A DNA stretch of 64,000 nt, from NCBI RefSeq assembly GCF_011682235.2, contig NZ_CP076718.1, positions 3,582,400 to 3,646,399 on the forward strand, read 5' to 3'. The notes beneath the pieces were generated by a model. The model saw only the letters and a program-made list of their open reading frames with translations, was not told the origin of the DNA and did no database searches. Below, one piece after another: positions 34,948-44,645 of this stretch. The DNA is from Rhodocaloribacter litoris (GTDB taxonomy: Bacteria > Bacteroidota > Rhodothermia > Rhodothermales > ISCAR-4553). The position numbers were made by a program, and so were the translations under genes. The first letter of the stretch is position 1. Every line of letters begins with the position of its first letter.

Positions 34948-35883
34948 ATGCATACCTTTCCCGAGGGCTATGAGGCTTCCTCCCGAAACCGCGGGTGTCC
35001 CCGGCCTCTCTACGTGTTTTTTGGTCATCACTACTGTGGAACGACCTGGATCACCCGCATCCTGCAGGAGGCGTGCGCCTACCTGGGGTGGCGCTTCCGG
35101 GTGATCCACCATCCCGGAGATTGGGCGACGTATGGTTCGCTCGGACGATTTGTTTCCGCCGAGCGCCCGGACGTGCTGGTCTGTACGCAGGCCACCCTGC
35201 AGCAACCCGGCGAACTGCCGGCTTTCCGGGCCTTTCACGTCGTGCGCGACCCCCGGGACGTGGTCGTGCTGCGCTACCGGCAGCACCTGAAGCGCCCCCT
35301 GCCGGAGCACCTGCGCGAACGGGCCCGTCAGGGCCGGATGGCCGGCCACCTGGCCCATTGTGCACGCCTGCAGGAGTTGCCGGCGGCAGAAGGACTGCTG
35401 CTCGAAATGGCCTACAGCGAGCATTTTTTCCGGCACATGCGGGAGTGGGATTATGGCCGGCCCGAGGTCCTCGAACTGAAGTACGAAACCCTCTTCGCCC
35501 GCCCGGAAGCCACCTTCTGGCAGGTTTTCTCGTTCCTGGGGTTCCTGGTCCCCGTGCAGCCGGGGCCGCTCTACGGCCTGTCGCTGCGGTTCAACCGGTG
35601 GTATGACGGGGCGGTGCGCCGGCTTCCTTCCTTCGTCGAGCGCCGGTGTCCCCGGCTCGTGCGGGGGCGGTTGCCGGCAGGGTGGGTGACGGACATCGTC
35701 CGGCGCGTCCTCGCCGGCCGGAGCCATCCCGGCGAGGGGCCGGAGCGCAGCTTGCCGGAGCGGATGGCGCCCCCGCCCCTGTGGCGAACCTGCTTCGACG
35801 AGATGCACATCGCGTATTTCAAGGAAAAGTATAATAACTTACTGATCCAGCTCGGCTACGAGACCGATCCCGGCTGGTGCTGA
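34948..35883 (+). CDS. Sulfotransferase-domain protein
   Basis: 311 residues from the ATG at 34948; an ATG at 34897 is in frame but adds an odd basic leader. The 5'-phosphosulfate loop is VFFGHHYCGTTWITRIL, and the 3'-phosphate-binding segment is FHVVRDPRDVVVLRYRQH, both diagnostic of PAPS-dependent sulfotransferases. LELKYETLFARPEATF is also typical. The acceptor may be a lipid, glycan or small molecule; nothing nearby says which. The C-terminal 80 residues are more diverged. There is no signal peptide. It is divergent from tyrA and 48 bases upstream of the rhomboid gene. Confidence 0.85.
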   Translation: MHTFPEGYEASSRNRGCPRPLYVFFGHHYCGTTWITRILQEACAYLGWRFRVIHHPGDWATYGSLGRFVSAERPDVLVCTQATLQQPGELPAFRAFHVVRDPRDVVVLRYRQHLKRPLPEHLRERARQGRMAGHLAHCARLQELPAAEGLLLEMAYSEHFFRHMREWDYGRPEVLELKYETLFARPEATFWQVFSFLGFLVPVQPGPLYGLSLRFNRWYDGAVRRLPSFVERRCPRLVRGRLPAGWVTDIVRRVLAGRSHPGEGPERSLPERMAPPPLWRTCFDEMHIAYFKEKYNNLLIQLGYETDPGWC

Positions 35884-35931
35884 CGGGCGGGAGGCAGCCG
35901 GGACCCCGGAACGCTCCGCAACGAGAAGACC

Positions 35932-36711
35932 ATGCTTTTTCCCATCGGCGACGACGACCGCAAGCTCACCCGCCCGGCTTATGTCACAACCGGGCTGATC
36001 CTGGCCAACCTGGCCGTGTTCTTTCTGTTGCAGCAGGCCGGAGCCAACGCGGCCTTCACCTATGGCTGGAGTGTGATTCCCTGGGAGATCACCCGGGGCG
36101 AGGATCTGGTCCGGCCCGTCATGGTCCGTCTCGGGGCGGAGGCGGTGTCGGTGCCTCAGGCCCCCGGTCCCTCGCCGATCTACCTGACGATCCTGACCGC
36201 CATGTTCATGCACGGCGGCTACATGCATCTCTTCGGCAACCTGATCTACCTGTGGATCTTCGGGGACAACGTGGAGCACCGGTTCGGCAGCGGGGTGTTT
36301 CTGCTGTTCTACCTGGTCAGCGGGGTGGCTGCCACCTTCACGCAGATTGCCCTCGATCCGCAGGGGGTGGTGCCCAACCTGGGGGCCTCCGGGGCCATTT
36401 CCGGTGTGCTCGGGGCCTATCTGGTGCTGTTTCCCCGCAACCGGGTCTACGCCATCTTCATGTTTTTCTATGTGGTTTCCGTCCCTGCCGTGGTGGCCAT
36501 CGGGTTGTGGATCGTGTTGCAGTTCATCAACGGCTGGGGGGCCATCATGCTGTCCGAGCAGACGCTGGGCGGTGTTGCCTACGGGGCCCACATCGGCGGG
36601 TTCTTTGCGGGAGTGCTCCTGGCGCTCGTCCTGCGGCGCCTCGTCCGCGAGGAGCGGCCGCACGTGTTCTCCGCCTTTGCGGCCCGGGAGGGCGCCCGGC
36701 GCTACTGGTAG
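35932..36711 (+). CDS. Rhomboid-family intramembrane serine protease
   Basis: 259 residues with six to seven hydrophobic segments. The catalytic Ser lies in NLGASGAISGVLGAY and the catalytic His in VAYGAHIGGFFAG. MFMHGGYMHLFGNLIYLWIF carries the conserved HxxxN-type oxyanion region. The loop-1 region after the first helix is long (about residues 45-85), as in many bacterial rhomboids. It cleaves within membrane helices of unknown substrates at the inner membrane. A strong hairpin follows the stop and separates it from the convergent clpC. Confidence 0.93.
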   Translation: MLFPIGDDDRKLTRPAYVTTGLILANLAVFFLLQQAGANAAFTYGWSVIPWEITRGEDLVRPVMVRLGAEAVSVPQAPGPSPIYLTILTAMFMHGGYMHLFGNLIYLWIFGDNVEHRFGSGVFLLFYLVSGVAATFTQIALDPQGVVPNLGASGAISGVLGAYLVLFPRNRVYAIFMFFYVVSVPAVVAIGLWIVLQFINGWGAIMLSEQTLGGVAYGAHIGGFFAGVLLALVLRRLVREERPHVFSAFAAREGARRYW

Positions 36712-36742
36712 GGGCCTTCACTTCCCTCCGGCCTTGACGAAA

Positions 36743-36785
36743 CGGCCCCGTCACCCGGAGGCGACGGGGCCGTGTTGTTTGCGGG
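36743..36785. terminator. Shared terminator between rhomboid gene and clpC
   Basis: CGGCCCCGTC (36743-36752) pairs perfectly with GACGGGGCCG (36763-36772) across 10 nt. A T-rich stretch (TGTTGTTT) follows on the plus strand and TTT follows on the minus strand, so it may serve both convergent genes. Confidence 0.75.
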
Positions 36786-36795
36786 GCAGGCCGGG

Positions 36796-39369
36796 CTATT
36801 CCTGGGCCTCTTCGGCCTTCTCTTCCGCCGAGGTGTCTTTGGCTTCCGGTGCCTCCGGCTCGTCCTCGGCCCGGGCTCTCTTTTTCGCCTTCTTCGTCCG
36901 GAAGATCAGCTCCGACGGGTTCTTCTTCTCGTCGTAGGTGATCTCGAGCGTGTCCCCTTCGGAAAGGTTGGCGCTGAGGATGGCTTCGGCCATGGGGTCC
37001 TCGACGTACTTCTGGATCGCCCGGCGCAGCGGGCGCGCGCCGAACTTGGCGTCGTAGCCCTTTTCGACGAGGAAGTCCTTCGCCGGTTTTTGCAGATCCA
37101 CCTCGATGCCGAGGTCATGGGCGCGCTTGAACAGGTCGGCGGCCATGATGTCGATGATCTGGTAGATGTGCTTCTTCTCCAGCGGGTGGAAGACGATCAC
37201 GTCGTCGATGCGGTTGAGGAACTCGGGGTTGAAGACCCGCTTGAGGGCGTCCTCGACCGTGCTCTTGAGCGTCTGGTAGTTGAACTCGGTTTCGGACTGC
37301 GTGAAGCCGATGCCCTTGCCGAGGTTCTTGATGTCCCGGGCCCCGATGTTCGAGGTCATGATGACGATGGTGTTCCGGAAGTCGACCCGGCGGCCGAGGC
37401 CGTCGGTGAGAATGCCGTCGTCGAGGACCTGGAGCAGGATGTTGAACACGTCCGGGTGGGCCTTCTCGATCTCGTCGAGCAGGACGACGGAGTACGGCTT
37501 GCGGCGGACCTTCTCGGTGAGCTGGCCGCCCTCTTCATAGCCGACGTAGCCCGGCGGCGCACCCACGAGACGGCTCACGGAGAACTTCTCCATGTACTCG
37601 CTCATGTCGATGCGGATGAGGGCGTCCTGCGAGTCGAAGAGGTATTCGGTGAGCATCTTGGCCAGCTCCGTCTTCCCGACGCCGGTGGGGCCGAGGAAGA
37701 TGAACGAGCCGATGGGGCGCTTCGGGTCCTTGAGGCCGGCGCGGGTGCGGCGGATGGCCTTGGCGAGCTTCTCGATGGCCTCGTCCTGGCCGATGACGCG
37801 CCGCTTCAGTTCCTCTTCCATGCGGAGCAGCTTCTTCGTCTCCGGCTCGGAAATCTTGTCCACCGGGATGCCCGTCATCATGGCCACGACCTCGGCGATG
37901 TCCTTCGCCGTGACGTCGTGCACCTCGGTTTCGGCCTTGCGTTCCCACTCGCGCTTGGCCTCTTCGAGCTGTTCCTGGAGCTTCTTCTCCTTGTCGCGCA
38001 GCCGGGCCGCCTCTTCGAACTTCTGGCTCTTGACGACCCGGTTCTTTTCCTCGCGGACGGCTTCGATCTCCTCTTCGAGGGCGACGATCTCCTTCGGCAC
38101 GCGGATGTTGTTCAGGTGCACGCGGGCGCCGGCCTCGTCCATCACGTCGATGGCCTTGTCCGGCAGGAACCGGTCGGTGATGTAGCGCTCGGAGAGCTTG
38201 ACCGTCAGCTCGATGGCCTCGTCCGTGTAGCGGACGTTGTGGTGCTCCTCGTACTTGTCCTTGATGTTGCGCAGGATGGCGATCGTCTCCTCCGGCGTGG
38301 AGGGGTCGACCAGGATTTTCTGGAAGCGGCGGTCGAGGGCGCCGTCCTTTTCAATGTACTGGCGGTATTCGTCGAGCGTGGTGGCGCCGATGCACTGGAT
38401 CTCGCCGCGGGCCAGCGCCGGCTTGAACATGTTCGAGGCGTCGAGGCTGCCCGAGGCCCCGCCGGCGCCGACGATCGTGTGCAGTTCGTCGATGAAGAGG
38501 ATCACGTCCGGGCTCTTTTCGAGCTCGTTCATGACGGCCTTCATGCGCTCCTCGAACTGGCCCCGGTACTTGGTGCCGGCCACGAGGGCGGCCAGGTCCA
38601 GCGTGACGATGCGCTTGTCGTAGAGCACCCGGCTGACCTTCCGCTGCACGATCCGCATGGCCAGGCCCTCGGCGATGGCCGTCTTTCCGACGCCGGGCTC
38701 GCCGATGAGCACCGGGTTGTTCTTCTTGCGCCGGCTCAGCACCTGGGCCACACGCTCGATCTCACGCTCGCGGCCCACGACCGGGTCCAGCTTTCCTTCT
38801 TCGGCCAGCTTCGTCAGGTCCCTTCCGAAATTGTCCAGGACCGGGGTTTTGCTCTTTTCCATTTTGCTACGCTCTTTGTATCCGGACGAGGAACGGCCGC
38901 TCGGACCACTGCCGCCCCGGGCCGAGGCCTTGCCACTGATGATCGAGTCGAGTTCGGTTCGAACGGCGTCGTACGTGATCGAGAAGCCCTGTTGCAGAAT
39001 TTGCGCGGCGATGTTCTCGTCGTCCCGGAGCAGGCTCAGCAACAGGTGTTCGGTACCGATGACGTCACTCTTGTACAGCTTGGCTTCCAGGTAGGTGATC
39101 TTGAGGACCTTTTCGGCCTGTTTCGTGAGGGGGATGTTGCCTACGGTGAGGGTGCCGCCCGTCGAGCGGACGGTGTCTTCGATGGCTTTCTTGAGCTTGT
39201 AGAGATCACAGCCGAGGTTCCGCAGGATCTTGACGGCAATGCCTTCGCCTTCACGAATGATGCCGAGGAGCAGGTGCTCGGTCCCGATGTAGTCGTGGCC
39301 GAGGCGGATGGCTTCCTCTCGGCTGAAGGAGATCACGTCGCGAACCCGGTTTGAAAAATTTCCTTCCAT
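36796..39369 (-). CDS. clpC: ATP-dependent Clp protease ATP-binding subunit ClpC
   Basis: 857 residues from the ATG at 39369 ([20 protein letters not shown]). Two N-terminal Clp repeats ([20 protein letters not shown] and [20 protein letters not shown]) bind adaptors and substrates. AAA1 has Walker A GEPGVGKT and [13 protein letters not shown] coiled-coil M domain with a UvrB/C-like motif ([19 protein letters not shown]) separates it from AAA2, with [17 protein letters not shown] and SNIGARDI. The ClpP-binding loop is expected near the [11 protein letters not shown] region onward. The C-terminal 25 residues are Glu/Ala-rich. ClpC unfolds damaged proteins for ClpP; clpP is not in the window. 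Confidence 0.96.
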   Translation of the reverse strand: MEGNFSNRVRDVISFSREEAIRLGHDYIGTEHLLLGIIREGEGIAVKILRNLGCDLYKLKKAIEDTVRSTGGTLTVGNIPLTKQAEKVLKITYLEAKLYKSDVIGTEHLLLSLLRDDENIAAQILQQGFSITYDAVRTELDSIISGKASARGGSGPSGRSSSGYKERSKMEKSKTPVLDNFGRDLTKLAEEGKLDPVVGREREIERVAQVLSRRKKNNPVLIGEPGVGKTAIAEGLAMRIVQRKVSRVLYDKRIVTLDLAALVAGTKYRGQFEERMKAVMNELEKSPDVILFIDELHTIVGAGGASGSLDASNMFKPALARGEIQCIGATTLDEYRQYIEKDGALDRRFQKILVDPSTPEETIAILRNIKDKYEEHHNVRYTDEAIELTVKLSERYITDRFLPDKAIDVMDEAGARVHLNNIRVPKEIVALEEEIEAVREEKNRVVKSQKFEEAARLRDKEKKLQEQLEEAKREWERKAETEVHDVTAKDIAEVVAMMTGIPVDKISEPETKKLLRMEEELKRRVIGQDEAIEKLAKAIRRTRAGLKDPKRPIGSFIFLGPTGVGKTELAKMLTEYLFDSQDALIRIDMSEYMEKFSVSRLVGAPPGYVGYEEGGQLTEKVRRKPYSVVLLDEIEKAHPDVFNILLQVLDDGILTDGLGRRVDFRNTIVIMTSNIGARDIKNLGKGIGFTQSETEFNYQTLKSTVEDALKRVFNPEFLNRIDDVIVFHPLEKKHIYQIIDIMAADLFKRAHDLGIEVDLQKPAKDFLVEKGYDAKFGARPLRRAIQKYVEDPMAEAILSANLSEGDTLEITYDEKKNPSELIFRTKKAKKRARAEDEPEAPEAKDTSAEEKAEEAQE

Positions 39370-39563
39370 GTTGAAAATGTCTGTGTCGTGGCGGACACGC
39401 CGGGCCATCCTCCCGTTGTGTCCCCGGCTTGAACGGGTGCAGGGCAAATACCAGACCAACGGCCCGGGCTAGGGCTCACTACGCGCAAGCCTTTCAAAAG
39501 ATGCCGAACGGGGGCGGGGGACTCGGTCAAAAGCGGGCGTGCAAGGCACAGGTACCCGACACG

Positions 39564-39591
39564 CCGGCACCGGACCAGGACCCGGTGCCGG
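39564..39591 (-). terminator. Strong hairpin without U-tract downstream of the IscA-type gene
   Basis: CCGGCACCGG and CCGGTGCCGG form a perfect 10-bp stem with an 8-nt loop, 45 bases after the iscA/erpA stop on the minus strand. No T run follows, so termination is only possible, perhaps factor-dependent. Confidence 0.35.
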
Positions 39592-39635
39592 AAAGCCCGG
39601 CAGCCGCTACGACCGCCGGCGCGATTCCCCTCGGG

Positions 39636-39992
39636 TCAGGCGGCGAAGCTGGAGCCGCATCCGCAGGTGGAAACCGCATTCGGGTTGTCGAACGTGAACC
39701 CGCGGGCGTTGAGGCCGTCGTGGTAGTCGATCACGGTGCCCATCAGGTAGAGCCCGTGCCGTTTGTCCATGTAGATGACGATGCCGTCTTGCTCGAACTC
39801 GGCATCGTGCTCGCGCTTCTTGTCGAAGCCGAGGATGTAGCTCATGCCCGAACAACCACCGCCGCGCACCCCGACCCGCAGGCTGAAGCCCTCGGGAATC
39901 TCTTTGGTCTGCATGATCTTCTTGATCTCCTCGGCGGCGCGAGGGGTCAGGGTGACGGGGGCCGGCGGGGCCTGGGTTGCCGTTGCACTCAT
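39636..39992 (-). CDS. Iron-sulfur cluster assembly protein, IscA/ErpA (HesB) family
   Basis: 118 residues from the ATG at 39992. A-type carrier features: VTLTPRAAEEIKKIMQ, LRVGVRGGGCSGMSYILGF and the C-terminal pair in NAVSTCGCGSSFAA, giving the three conserved cysteines. A short Ala/Thr/Pro-rich leader precedes the fold. A-type carriers take [2Fe-2S] or [4Fe-4S] clusters from the assembly scaffold to apoproteins. Whether it is IscA, ErpA or SufA cannot be decided, and no isc/suf genes are nearby. It precedes clpC on the same strand with a 266-base gap, so co-transcription is doubtful. Confidence 0.93.
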   Translation of the reverse strand: MSATATQAPPAPVTLTPRAAEEIKKIMQTKEIPEGFSLRVGVRGGGCSGMSYILGFDKKREHDAEFEQDGIVIYMDKRHGLYLMGTVIDYHDGLNARGFTFDNPNAVSTCGCGSSFAA

Positions 39993-40215
39993 GCGTAGCT
40001 CGACGGATCGTGGTCGGTTCTGTAGGGCCTCTCTTGCAACGTTGGCTCTACGGGGCTGTTCCGGCCGGATGGAGGAATAATTGGTGGACCGGCGATGCCG
40101 GCCGCCGGTACGGTATCGCCCCGGTTCGCCCGGGGGAGGCCCGTTCCGGTCGGCCGGCGGCACCGGCAAGAAATTCCTTTTCGCCGGGCTGTCCGGAAAA
40201 AGCGTCGCCGGCTGT

Positions 40216-43200
40216 TCAGTCGAGCGGTCGGGCGAGCACGACGGGGGCTTTGTAGGCTTCGCGTGTGCCGGCGTCGGCGGCGATGGCTTCGAGGTGGACG
40301 ACGTAGATGCCGACGCGCAGGGGGCGGGCGTGGTCGTCGAGGCCGTCCCAGAACAGGGTGCCGGAACGCCCGGCGAGCGCGGCCGCTTCGAGGGTCCGCA
40401 CGAGCCGGCCGCCGGCGTCGAAGATGCGGGCGCGGACGAGCGCGGGGGCCTGGCGCAGGGTATACCGGATGGCCGTCACGTCTTCGTGGCCGTCGCGGTC
40501 CGGCGAGAAGGGTGAGGGTTCGACGACGAGGCCGGGAGCCGCCCGGGGTTCACCGGGGCGGAGGTAGACGCTGTTGCGGGCGCCCGGGGTGCCGCCGGCC
40601 GGGGCGACGCTGCTCGTCCAGTTGGAGGCCAGGCCGGCGGGGGCGTCCGGGTCGATGCGTTCGAGGGCCGTGCCGCGCCGTTCCCGGAGGCCCGGGTGGT
40701 GCCAGGCGGGGTCGTAGGCGACCTCGTCGACGATGGTGCCGTCCGGCCGGTGGAGGCGGACGAGGTCGCCCGCGTTGTCCAGGGCGAGGCTGCGCCGCAG
40801 GGGCAGGAGCACGAGGCCGGGGTCGCCGGCCGGCAGGGTGGGGAAGGGGCGTTCGAGGACGAGGCGGAGGCTGTCGTCCGGCGTACCGGGCGGCACGCCG
40901 TAGACGACGGCGAAGCCGCCCGGCGGCAGGGCCACCGGGGTGAAGGCGATGCGCAGGGTATCGGCCCGGCCCTGCTCGTCCGGCCGGCCCGTCAGCAGCA
41001 GGCCGTTGAGGGCCAGGGGTTCGCCCGTCCGGTTGAACAGTTCGAAGTACTCGGGCTGGTCCGGGCGCCCGTCGCCGGGGTCGGCCCGCGGCTCGTAGAG
41101 GATCTCGTTGACGACCAGCTCGCCGGGCTGCGGCGGACGGGCCGTCACGGGGGCGACGCTGTTCGGGCGGCCGGGCGTGCCGCCGGCCGGGGCGGTGGCA
41201 CTGGCCCAGTTGGTTGCCGCCTGCGCCGGCGCGTCCGGGTCGATGCGTTCGAGGGCCACCCCCTGCGTGGTGGCGCGTGCCGCGTCGTGCCAGGCGGGGT
41301 CGTAGACGACCTCGTCGACGACGGTGCCGTCCGGCCGGTGGAGGCGGACGAGGTCCCCGTCGTTGCGCAGCCCGAGCGTGGCCGCCCGCACGGGCAGCAG
41401 CGTGACACCCAGGCGGCGGTAGTCCTCGGGGAAGGCCAGCACCAGCGACGACTGGGCATAGAGGGCGTCCTCGTCGAGGACTTTCGGCTCGGCGAAGACC
41501 ACGGCAAAACCACCCGGCGCGATGGCCACCGGATCCGCTGCCAGCCGGGTCGTATCGGCGGCACCCGTCTCGTCGGGCACATTCGTTCGGAAGAGGCCGC
41601 GGAGGCTGATGAGGTGGCCGCTGCGGTTGAAGAGCTCGATGTATTCCGGCTGGTCGATGAACCCGTCGCGGGGGTCGGCCCGCGGCTCGTAGAGGATCTC
41701 GTTGACGACGACGTCGCCCGGGGCAGCCTGGCGGGCCAGCGGCACCGTGGCCTCGGCCAGCACGTTGCCGGTCAGGTCGGCCACGTCGCGCACGGTGAGC
41801 ATGAGCGGGTTCGGCTGCGAGAGGCCCGGGAGCCCGGCGTCGAACGTGAGGCGGACCCGCGTGTCCCCTTCGGCCAGCACAAGGGCGGCAGGCCCCGTCC
41901 CGTCGAGCGCGAAGTCGCCGGGCGTGACGGTGGCGGGGTCCAGCGGCTCGGAGAAGAACACCTCGGCGTGCCGTTCGCCGACCTGGTCGGCGAAGAAGGG
42001 GTGCGGCGGGGTGGTGTCCGGCGCGAAGAGGGTGTTCACGGCGCCGGGAGTGCCCCCGCGCGGATCGGTGGAGGTGCCCCAGTTCAACGCCAGGTTCGAA
42101 GGACCGGCCGGGTCCCGCCGCTCCAGCGCGGCGCCTCCCGCCCCGCCCCAGCCGGGCCGGTAGGCCACCGAGTCGAGCACCGTCTCTTCGAAGAAGAGCA
42201 CGACGGCGTCGCCCGCGTTGTTGAGCGCGGGGAAGTTCTCGACCGGGAGGAAGGGGACGCCGGGGAAGGCGGCTGCGAAGGCGGTGCTGTCCTGCGCGAG
42301 CACGGCGAAGCCGCCGGGGGGCAGCGCCGTTGTTTCGGTGGTGAGGGGGACGGGGCTGTTTCGGTCGTCGGCGAGGCGGAAGGCGCGCAGGTCGAGCGTG
42401 TGGCCGGTGCGGTTGAGGAGTTCGACGTACTCGCTGCCGCCGGGGGGCGGGGCGTAGAGGATCTCGTTGACGACCACCTCCCCCCGGGCAGGCGTCACCG
42501 GCGCGAGCACCGTGAACGCCCGTACGTCTTCGGCCAGGATGTTTCCGAAGAAATCAGCCACGTCGCGGACGACGAGCCGGTAGGTGCCCGGCGGGAGCGG
42601 CATGGCCAGGACGAGCGTGGCGGTGGCTTCGTCGACGGAGACCGTCTCCGGCGTCACCGTCCCGCCGTTCTCGATGGTGAAGTCGCCGGGCGTGACGGTG
42701 GCGGGGTCCAGCGGCTCGGAGAACGTCACCGTGAGGGTGTCGCCCGTCCGGGCCGGAAGGGCGGAGAGCAGGGCGGGCGGGGTGGTGTCCGGCGCGAAGA
42801 GGGTGTTCACGGCGCCGGGAGTGCCCCCGCGCGGATCGGTGGAGGTGCCCCAGTTCAACGCCAGGTTCGAAGGACCGGCCGGGTCCCGCCGCTCCAGCGC
42901 GGCGCCTCCCGCCCCGCCCCAGCCGGGCCGGTAGGCCACCGAGTCGAGCACCGTCTCTTCGAAGAAGAGCACGACGGCGTCGCCCGCGTTGTTGAGCGCG
43001 GGGAAGTTCTCGACCGGGAGGAAGGGGACGCCGGGGAAGGCGGCTGCGAAGGCGGTGCTGTCCTGCGCGAGCACGGCGAAGCCGCCGGGGGGCAGCGCCG
43101 TTGTTTCGGTGGTGAGGGGGACGGGGCTGTTTCGGTCGTCGGCGAGGCGGAAGGCGCGCAGGTCGAGCGTGTGGCCGGTGCGGTTGAGGAGTTCGACGTA

Positions 43201-44544
43201 CTCGCTGCCGCCGGGGGGCGGGGCGTAGAGGATCTCGTTGACGACGACGTCGCCCGGCGCCGGGACGAAAGGCTCCCCGGAGAAGGTGAACGCGGCGGCG
43301 GCCTCCTCGAGCACGTTGCCGAACGGGTCGGCGAGGTCGTGCACGGTGAGCGTATAGGTGATGCCGGGCGCCAGCGGCGGAAAAACCTCCAGCATGACCA
43401 CCTCCGCATAGGGAAACTCCGGGATCATCGGGTTCAGGATACCGGTGACGGTGACGTTCTCCGAGAGGGTGAAGGCTCCGGGATCCAGGCCGACCGGCTC
43501 GTCGAAGGTGACGTGCACCTCCGTGGCCGAGATGGCTTCGGCGCCGAGGAGCACGGGCGGCGTCTCATCCGCCACCACGGTCACCGTGACGGTGGTGTCC
43601 CGCAGGACGTTGCCGGCCAGGTCGGCGATGTCACGGAGCCGCACGTCGTAGTCGCCCGAAGGGAGGAAGGTGGCGAGTTGTATGGAAATCCCGTCCGTCT
43701 CGTTGACGCCCGAGACAGGGGACATCGACACGATCCGGTCGATGCCCGGGACGGAGACGTCGTCCCCGTCGATGCTGCTGAAGTCGATCAACTCGGAGAA
43801 GCGGGCGAAGAAGCCTGGCAACGTGACCTCGTACGTCACGCCGGTGACGACGGGCGGCGTCGTGTCCTCGAGGCCGGGCGTGACCACCAGGTCGTCGAAG
43901 AAGTATCCCCGGTTGCGGGTGGCGGAATGCTTGACCCACAGCCCGAAGTGGCTGCCGGTGGTGACGGGCGTTCCCGTCTCGGCGACGGCCAGCACGGGGG
44001 CGCCGTCGAGCGTCACGGTCCAGTCTCCCGCTTCGGTGCGGGTGACGGTGACGCCGAGCGTGCGGGCCTCGTCCGTGACGACGTCGGGGGCGGACTGGCC
44101 GAGCAGGGTACGGCCCCCGGCAACGTCCGGGTCGCTGCGGTAGAGACGGACGTCACGGCTGTTGGTGCCGAGCTGGAGGTGGTAGCCGCGCACCGCTCCC
44201 GTCAGGTCCGGCCCGTCGGCCAGGAGGAAGATGCGTACGAGGTTGAAGTTGCTCAGCGCCCCGCCTTCGTAGCGGAAGGTGAGCGCCCACCGGCCGTAGG
44301 CCTGTGTGGAGGCCGTTGCCAGGTAGAGCGTGTCGGCCGCGGTGGGGCCGTCGGAGCGCAGCGCGAAGTCGTCCCCGAACGGCACCACCGCCCAGTGTGC
44401 CGTGGTGCCTGTCCACGCCGGGTCCTGCGTGAAGTCGCCGTCGGCGAAGGTCTCGACGAACTGGGCGGCGGCCGGGCCGGCTCCGCCGAAGGCGGCGGCC
44501 AGCAGCAGCCGGGCAAGCAGATGCCTCGTCCGCGTGGTATGCAT
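40216..44544 (-). CDS. Large secreted multi-domain protein with four lamin-tail (LTD) domains, Ig-like domains and FlgD-like C-terminus
   Basis: 1442 residues. After a signal peptide (ending near GPAAAQ) comes a beta-sandwich region (about 29-225) like LamG-type glycan-binding folds. Ig-like SbsA-type domains (DTTPPVVTGVTYEV, DETPPVLLGAEAIS, FSEPLDPATVTPGDF) alternate with LTD domains starting VVNEILY and containing EYVELLNRTGHTLDLRAF. There are four LTDs. The middle two, with flanks, are encoded by a perfect 470-bp direct repeat. The C-terminal 90 residues (PSPFSPDRDGHEDVTAIRYT and LFWDGLDDHARPLRVGIYVV) are a FlgD Ig-like/CHU-type tail, often used for export or anchoring. The substrate is unknown; a cell-surface adhesive or nucleic-acid-associated role is possible. 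A hairpin lies 8 bases before its start. Confidence 0.85.
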   Translation of the reverse strand: MHTTRTRHLLARLLLAAAFGGAGPAAAQFVETFADGDFTQDPAWTGTTAHWAVVPFGDDFALRSDGPTAADTLYLATASTQAYGRWALTFRYEGGALSNFNLVRIFLLADGPDLTGAVRGYHLQLGTNSRDVRLYRSDPDVAGGRTLLGQSAPDVVTDEARTLGVTVTRTEAGDWTVTLDGAPVLAVAETGTPVTTGSHFGLWVKHSATRNRGYFFDDLVVTPGLEDTTPPVVTGVTYEVTLPGFFARFSELIDFSSIDGDDVSVPGIDRIVSMSPVSGVNETDGISIQLATFLPSGDYDVRLRDIADLAGNVLRDTTVTVTVVADETPPVLLGAEAISATEVHVTFDEPVGLDPGAFTLSENVTVTGILNPMIPEFPYAEVVMLEVFPPLAPGITYTLTVHDLADPFGNVLEEAAAAFTFSGEPFVPAPGDVVVNEILYAPPPGGSEYVELLNRTGHTLDLRAFRLADDRNSPVPLTTETTALPPGGFAVLAQDSTAFAAAFPGVPFLPVENFPALNNAGDAVVLFFEETVLDSVAYRPGWGGAGGAALERRDPAGPSNLALNWGTSTDPRGGTPGAVNTLFAPDTTPPALLSALPARTGDTLTVTFSEPLDPATVTPGDFTIENGGTVTPETVSVDEATATLVLAMPLPPGTYRLVVRDVADFFGNILAEDVRAFTVLAPVTPARGEVVVNEILYAPPPGGSEYVELLNRTGHTLDLRAFRLADDRNSPVPLTTETTALPPGGFAVLAQDSTAFAAAFPGVPFLPVENFPALNNAGDAVVLFFEETVLDSVAYRPGWGGAGGAALERRDPAGPSNLALNWGTSTDPRGGTPGAVNTLFAPDTTPPHPFFADQVGERHAEVFFSEPLDPATVTPGDFALDGTGPAALVLAEGDTRVRLTFDAGLPGLSQPNPLMLTVRDVADLTGNVLAEATVPLARQAAPGDVVVNEILYEPRADPRDGFIDQPEYIELFNRSGHLISLRGLFRTNVPDETGAADTTRLAADPVAIAPGGFAVVFAEPKVLDEDALYAQSSLVLAFPEDYRRLGVTLLPVRAATLGLRNDGDLVRLHRPDGTVVDEVVYDPAWHDAARATTQGVALERIDPDAPAQAATNWASATAPAGGTPGRPNSVAPVTARPPQPGELVVNEILYEPRADPGDGRPDQPEYFELFNRTGEPLALNGLLLTGRPDEQGRADTLRIAFTPVALPPGGFAVVYGVPPGTPDDSLRLVLERPFPTLPAGDPGLVLLPLRRSLALDNAGDLVRLHRPDGTIVDEVAYDPAWHHPGLRERRGTALERIDPDAPAGLASNWTSSVAPAGGTPGARNSVYLRPGEPRAAPGLVVEPSPFSPDRDGHEDVTAIRYTLRQAPALVRARIFDAGGRLVRTLEAAALAGRSGTLFWDGLDDHARPLRVGIYVVHLEAIAADAGTREAYKAPVVLARPLD
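42005..42474. repeat. 470-bp direct repeat, copy 1 (within the LTD gene)
   Basis: The plus-strand sequence from 42005 to 42474 recurs at 42776-43245, offset exactly 771 bp (257 codons), with no mismatch seen by eye. It covers one LTD domain and its flanks. Confidence 0.9.
42776..43245. repeat. 470-bp direct repeat, copy 2 (within the LTD gene)
   Basis: Partner of 42005-42474. Identity stops sharply at both ends (different codons after the shared GTTGACGAC), while the outer two LTD domains of the gene have clearly diverged sequence. Confidence 0.9.
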
Positions 44545-44552
44545 GGGCCATG

Positions 44553-44577
44553 TCGTGCAGGGGGCCTCCCTGCACGA
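44553..44577 (-). promoter_or_regulatory. Hairpin just upstream of the LTD gene start
   Basis: CGTGCAGGG (44554-44562) pairs with CCCTGCACG (44568-44576) over a 5-nt loop, with one further T-A pair. On the minus strand it sits 8 bases before the ATG at 44544, where a ribosome would bind. No T tract follows. It may modulate translation or terminate read-through from the M20 gene. Confidence 0.35.
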
Positions 44578-44645
44578 GCGTTTCAGGGCGGGTCCGTACT
44601 TAAAGGGTACGAGAGAAAACGCCAGAGTCTACCGGGACACGGTCG

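Noticed and set aside
36772-39354. An 860-residue plus-strand frame opposite clpC
   Set aside because: Pure complement of a highly conserved AAA+ gene, without any family resemblance.
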